From contig JAIYAG010000562.1 in assembly GCA_027489195.1 (NCBI GenBank), positions 1-9,770 of the forward strand: DNA of 9,770 nucleotides, in the 5' to 3' direction. The translations under genes were made by a program, and so were the position numbers. The notes below the pieces were generated by a model. That model was not told the DNA's origin, ran no database searches, and was given only the letters and a program-made list of their open reading frames with translations. This document shows positions 5,696 through 9,770 of the stretch, piece after piece. Positions within the stretch are counted from its first letter, which is position 1. Each line of letters begins with the position of its first letter. This stretch comes from Burkholderiales bacterium (GTDB lineage Bacteria > Pseudomonadota > Gammaproteobacteria > Burkholderiales > Burkholderiaceae_E).

Positions 5696-6447
5696 CCGGC
5701 TTCCAGACCCTCCTCCACAAGGAGATCCTGCGCTTCTGGAAGGTCGCGGTGCAGACCGTCGCCGCGCCGGTGCTGACCGCGATGCTCTACCTGCTCGTCT
5801 TCTCGCAGGCGCTCGCCGACCACGTCCAGGTCTACCCGGGCGTGCCGTACGTGAACTTCCTCGTGCCCGGCCTGGTGATGATGTCGGTGCTGCAGAACGC
5901 GTTCGCCAACGCGTCCTCGTCGCTGATCCAGTCGAAGGTCACCGGCAACCTGGTGTTCGTGCTGCTGCCGCCGCTGTCGCCGCTGGCGCTCTTCGGCGCC
6001 TACGTGCTGGCGGCCGTCGTGCGCGGCCTGATGGTGGGCACCGGGGTGTTCCTGGTGACGGCCTGGTTCGCGCCGCCGATGTTCGCCGCCCCGGTCTGGA
6101 TCCTGGTCTTCGCGGTCCTGGGCAGTGCGATTCTCGGTACAATGGGCCTGATCGGCGGGATCTGGGCCGAGAAGTTCGACCAGATCGCGATGTTCCAGAA
6201 CTTCCTGATCATGCCGGCGACCTTCCTCGCCGGCGTCTTCTATTCCGTGCATTCGCTGCCGGCGTTCTGGCAGACGGTGTCGCACCTGAACCCGTTCTTC
6301 TACATGGTCGACGGCTTCCGCTACGGCTTCTTCGGGCACTCCGACGTGCCGCCCGCCGTCAGCCTCGCGATCGTCCTCGCGACGCTGGCCGTCGTGGCCG
6401 GCGTGGCGCTGCGGATGCTGCACACCGGCTGGCGGATCCGCCACTGA
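5692..6447 (+). CDS. ABC-2 type exporter permease, YadH-like
   Basis: This is the membrane half of the exporter encoded with the preceding ATPase. The 251-residue protein matches the ABC2_membrane family (E. coli YadH is 256 aa). About six hydrophobic segments are visible, starting with QTVAAPVLTAMLYLLVFSQA, and the conserved region NFLIMPATFLAGVFYSVHSLP followed by HLNPFFYMVDGFRYGFFG is the family signature near the last helices. The ATG at 5692 overlaps the ATPase stop as ATGA and has a good Shine-Dalgarno, GGGAG at 5680-5684. The substrate cannot be read from the sequence. Its place between mla genes and murA hints at an envelope component, which is a guess. The frame stays open far upstream through the ATPase gene, but that part is a shadow reading. 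Confidence 0.9.
   Translation: MTGFQTLLHKEILRFWKVAVQTVAAPVLTAMLYLLVFSQALADHVQVYPGVPYVNFLVPGLVMMSVLQNAFANASSSLIQSKVTGNLVFVLLPPLSPLALFGAYVLAAVVRGLMVGTGVFLVTAWFAPPMFAAPVWILVFAVLGSAILGTMGLIGGIWAEKFDQIAMFQNFLIMPATFLAGVFYSVHSLPAFWQTVSHLNPFFYMVDGFRYGFFGHSDVPPAVSLAIVLATLAVVAGVALRMLHTGWRIRH
6430..6443. repeat. 14-bp perfect palindrome at the end of the permease gene
   Basis: TGGCGGATCCGCCA reads the same on both strands and covers the last codons (Trp-Arg-Ile-Arg) just before the TGA at 6445-6447. It could be a dimeric regulator site for the bolA-murA promoter region or a short hairpin. Arginine and tryptophan codons alone could produce it, and one or two palindromes of this size are expected by chance in about 10 kb at this GC content. 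Confidence 0.35.
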
Positions 6448-6456
6448 CGCCCCCCC

Positions 6457-6479
6457 GGCGCGGGCCTCCCGCACGCGCC
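6457..6479 (+). repeat. Inverted repeat in the permease-bolA gap
   Basis: GGCGCG (6457-6462) and CGCGCC (6474-6479) are exact reverse complements separated by 11 bases. They lie in the 54-base gap between the permease stop and bolA. No T-run follows, so termination is only a weak possibility. The rest of the gap is C-rich, with no recognisable promoter hexamers and no Shine-Dalgarno before bolA. Confidence 0.3.
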
Positions 6480-6501
6480 ACCACGCCGTCCCCTACGCAT
6501 C

Positions 6502-6747
6502 ATGACCACCCCCGACGCCATCCACCGGTACATCACCGACGGCCTGCCGTGCGAGCACCTGCACGTCGACGGCGACGGCCGCCACTTCGAGGCGACCATC
6601 GTCTCGGCGCAGTTCGCGGGCAAGCGCCCCATCCAGCGCCACCAGATGGTCTACGCGGTGCTGGGCGACCGCATGCGCGAGGAGATCCACGCGCTGTCGA
6701 TGACCACGCTGACGCCCGAGGAATGGGCGGCGCAGCGCACGAAGTAG
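6502..6747 (+). CDS. ibaG: BolA family protein of the IbaG/BolA2 type
   Basis: BolA-family proteins pair with monothiol glutaredoxins and take part in iron-sulfur cluster handling; IbaG is the E. coli member encoded directly before murA. The 81-residue product has the family fold signature: HVDGDGRHFEATIVSAQFAGK, then RHQMVYAVLGDRM (from Arg46), then IHALSMTTLTPEEW. It carries the invariant His63 that serves as a cluster ligand in Grx-BolA complexes. The pattern resembles BolA2/IbaG more than BolA1, because it lacks the longer BolA1 loop. The ATG at 6502 has no Shine-Dalgarno. The gene lies seven bases before murA, the same neighbour as in E. coli. In E. coli ibaG responds to acid stress; nothing here shows whether that applies. 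Confidence 0.9.
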   Translation: MTTPDAIHRYITDGLPCEHLHVDGDGRHFEATIVSAQFAGKRPIQRHQMVYAVLGDRMREEIHALSMTTLTPEEWAAQRTK

Positions 6748-6754
6748 GGCCGAG

Positions 6755-8022
<1,268 letters not shown>

Positions 8023-8026
<4 letters not shown>

Positions 8027-8673
8027 TCACGCTCGCGCTGTCCAAGGGGCGGATCCTCGACGACACGCTGCCGCTGCTGAAGTCGATCGGCATCGAGGTC
8101 GATCCGGCCGTGCTCGACTCGCGCAAGCTGATCCTGCCGACGGCGGATCCGGACCTGCGGCTGATCATCGTGCGCGCCTCCGACGTCCCGACCTACGTGC
8201 AGTACGGCGCGGCGGACCTCGGCGTCGCCGGCAAGGACGTGCTGCTCGAGCACGGCGGCGACGGGCTCTACCAGCCGATCGACCTCGGCATCGGGCGCTG
8301 CCGGATGTGCGTGGCCACGAAGCGCGGCTTCGACTACGCGGCCGCGGTACGCCGCGGTGCCCGACTGCGGGTGGCCACCAAGTACGTGACCGTCGCCCGC
8401 GAGCACTTCGCCGCCAAGGGCGTGCACGTCGACCCGATCAAGCTGTACGGCTCGATGGAGCTGGCGCCGCTGGTGGGGCTGGCCGACGCCATCGTCGATC
8501 TCGTCTCCACCGGCAGCACGCTCAAGGCCAACGACCTCGTCGAGGTCGAGCAGATCATGACCATCTCGTCGCGCCTGATCGTCAACCAGGCTTCGCTCAA
8601 GACGCGGCACGCCGCCCTCGCGCCGCTGCTGCAGCGGCTGGCGCGCGCGGTCGGCGCGGAGTCCCCGGCATGA
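8023..8673 (+). CDS. hisG: HisG, ATP phosphoribosyltransferase catalytic subunit (short form)
   Basis: HisG condenses ATP and PRPP to phosphoribosyl-ATP, the first step of histidine biosynthesis. The 216-residue length marks the short form (HisG-S), which lacks the C-terminal ACT-like regulatory domain of the roughly 300-residue long form. Known short HisG enzymes need the HisZ subunit for feedback control and full activity; hisZ is not in this window. Motifs seen are ALSKGRILDDTLPLL at the N-terminus, YGAADLGVAGKDVLLE, KYVTVAREHF, KLYGSMELAPLVGLAD and the PRPP-binding loop DAIVDLVSTGST (155-166). The ATG at 8023 overlaps the murA stop as ATGA, with no separate Shine-Dalgarno visible, so it is probably coupled to murA. 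The 3' end overlaps hisD as ATGA. Confidence 0.97.
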
Positions 8674-9770
8674 ACGCGTCCGGGCCCGACATCCATCGCC
8701 TCGACAGCACCGAGCCCGGCTTCGATGCGCGCCTGTCGGCGCTGCTCGCCTGGGAGTCCGGCCAGGACGCCGAGATCGAGCGCGCGGCCGCCGACATCCT
8801 GCGCGACGTGCGGGCCCGCGGCGACGCGGCCGTGCTCGAGTACACCCGCCGCTTCGACCGTGTCGAGGCCGCCGATGCCCGCGCGCTCGAGCTGCCGCGC
8901 GCCGAGCTCGAGGCCGCGCTCGCCGGCCTCGCGCCCGCCCGGCGCGCCGCGCTCGAGGCCGCTGCCGTGCGGGTGCGCGACTACCACCGCCACCAGCTCG
9001 CCCAGTCCTGGTCGTACGTCGATGCCGATGGCACGCGCCTCGGCCAGAAGGTCGGTCCGCTCGACCGCGTGGGCCTGTACGTGCCCGGCGGCAAGGCCGC
9101 CTACCCGTCGTCGGTGCTGATGAACGCGATCCCGGCCAAGGTCGCGGGCGTCCCCGAGCTGGTGATGGTCACGCCCACGCCCGGCGGCGTGCGCAACCCG
9201 CTGGTGCTGGCGGCCGCGGCGATCGCCGGCGTCGACCGGGTGTTCACCATCGGCGGCGCGCAGGCGGTCGGCGCGCTCGCCTACGGCACGGCCACCGTGC
9301 CTGCGGTCGACAAGATCGTCGGTCCCGGCAATGCCTATGTCGCCGAGGCCAAGCGCCGCGTCTTCGGCACCGTCGGCATCGACATGATCGCCGGCCCCTC
9401 CGAGATCCTCGTGATCTGCGACGGCGGCACCGATCCCGACTGGATCGCGATGGACCTGTTCTCGCAGGCCGAGCACGACGAGCTCGCGCAGGCGATCCTG
9501 CTGTGCCCCGACGCCGCCTACCTCGACGCGGTCCACGCCGCGATCCGCCGGCTGCTGCCGACGATGCCGCGGCGCGACGTGATCGCGGCCTCGCTCGCCG
9601 GGCGCGGCGCGCTGGTCAAGGTCCGCAGCCTCGAGGAGGCCTGCGAGATCGCCAACCGGATCGCGCCCGAGCACCTCGAGATCTCGACCGCCGAGCCGCA
9701 GCGCTGGGCCGACCGGATCCGCCACGCCGGTGCGATGTTCCTCGGGCCCTGGACCAGCGAGTCGCTCGGC
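8670..9770 (+). CDS. hisD: HisD, histidinol dehydrogenase (partial, 3' end outside window)
   Basis: HisD is the zinc-dependent, NAD-linked enzyme that oxidises L-histidinol to histidine in two steps, the last reactions of the pathway. The 367 visible codons run open to the right edge; full-length enzymes are about 430-440 residues. Visible motifs are GPLDRVGLYVPGGKAAYPSS, the NAD-binding region FTIGGAQAVGALAYGT, KIVGPGNAYVAEAK, GIDMIAGPSEILV, zinc ligands Gln266 and His269 in SQAEHDE, and the catalytic Glu334-His335 in APEHLE. The later zinc ligands (Asp, His) lie beyond the window, so completeness cannot be judged. The ATG at 8670 overlaps the hisG stop as ATGA and has a Shine-Dalgarno GGAG at 8658-8661. 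The run of Ala and Glu codons at about residues 60-105 is low in complexity but in a region variable in the family. Confidence 0.97.
   Translation, partial: MNASGPDIHRLDSTEPGFDARLSALLAWESGQDAEIERAAADILRDVRARGDAAVLEYTRRFDRVEAADARALELPRAELEAALAGLAPARRAALEAAAVRVRDYHRHQLAQSWSYVDADGTRLGQKVGPLDRVGLYVPGGKAAYPSSVLMNAIPAKVAGVPELVMVTPTPGGVRNPLVLAAAAIAGVDRVFTIGGAQAVGALAYGTATVPAVDKIVGPGNAYVAEAKRRVFGTVGIDMIAGPSEILVICDGGTDPDWIAMDLFSQAEHDELAQAILLCPDAAYLDAVHAAIRRLLPTMPRRDVIAASLAGRGALVKVRSLEEACEIANRIAPEHLEISTAEPQRWADRIRHAGAMFLGPWTSESLG

Noticed and set aside
6138..6143. TACAAT inside the permease gene as a promoter for bolA-murA
   Set aside because: It matches the -10 consensus at five of six positions, but there is no -35 hexamer at a suitable distance, no extended -10 TG, and it lies about 360 bases before bolA within a well-conserved coding region.
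4615..6447. A 610-codon + strand frame that could be read as a large protein fused to the permease
   Set aside because: The part before 5692 is an off-frame reading of mlaB and the ABC ATPase, arginine-rich and without domains. The real permease begins at the ATGA overlap with its own Shine-Dalgarno.
8334..9725. A 463-codon open frame on the minus strand opposite hisG-hisD
   Set aside because: It is a compositional shadow of hisG and hisD and has no family resemblance.

Overview
The window is about 70% GC, packed with genes on the + strand only, and its gene content and order point to a betaproteobacterial chromosome, most likely Burkholderiales. This is an inference: no rRNA or species marker is present. 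There are no mobile elements, tRNAs or CRISPR repeats, and no stretch over 300 bases lacks a gene.

Layout. (1) 1-768: the cytoplasmic C-terminal part (RCK/TrkA-N plus TrkA-C) of a KefB/CPA2-type monovalent cation:proton antiporter, cut by the left edge. (2) 834-4706: a complete Mla (maintenance of outer-membrane lipid asymmetry) cluster in the order mlaF-mlaE-mlaD-mlaA-mlaC-mlaB. It encodes the inner-membrane ABC complex (F ATPase, E permease, D MCE substrate-binding ring, B STAS regulator), the periplasmic phospholipid carrier (C) and the outer-membrane lipoprotein (A). (3) 4757-6447: a two-gene ABC-2 exporter resembling YadG/YadH. (4) 6502-8026: an IbaG/BolA2-type BolA protein and murA, the first committed step of peptidoglycan synthesis. 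(5) 8023-9770: the start of a histidine operon, short-form hisG and hisD, the latter cut by the right edge.

Most neighbours overlap by 4 bases (GTGA or ATGA) or lie within a few bases, which suggests translational coupling and long transcripts. The main breaks are the antiporter-mlaF boundary (a -10-like TACACT at 778-783), the 50-base mlaB-ATPase gap (a GC-only hairpin) and the 54-base permease-bolA gap (two inverted repeats). These are the most likely transcription boundaries.

The theme is envelope biology: phospholipid transport, an exporter of unknown substrate and cell-wall precursor synthesis, joined to histidine biosynthesis. E. coli has a related mlaFEDCB-ibaG-murA core, but there mlaA is unlinked and the YadGH-like pair is absent from that site. 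I see no convincing undescribed system. The points worth a second look are small: a nine-codon leader ORF ahead of mlaD, hairpins at the boundaries, a long Ala-rich linker in MlaA and a rare-codon patch in mlaD.
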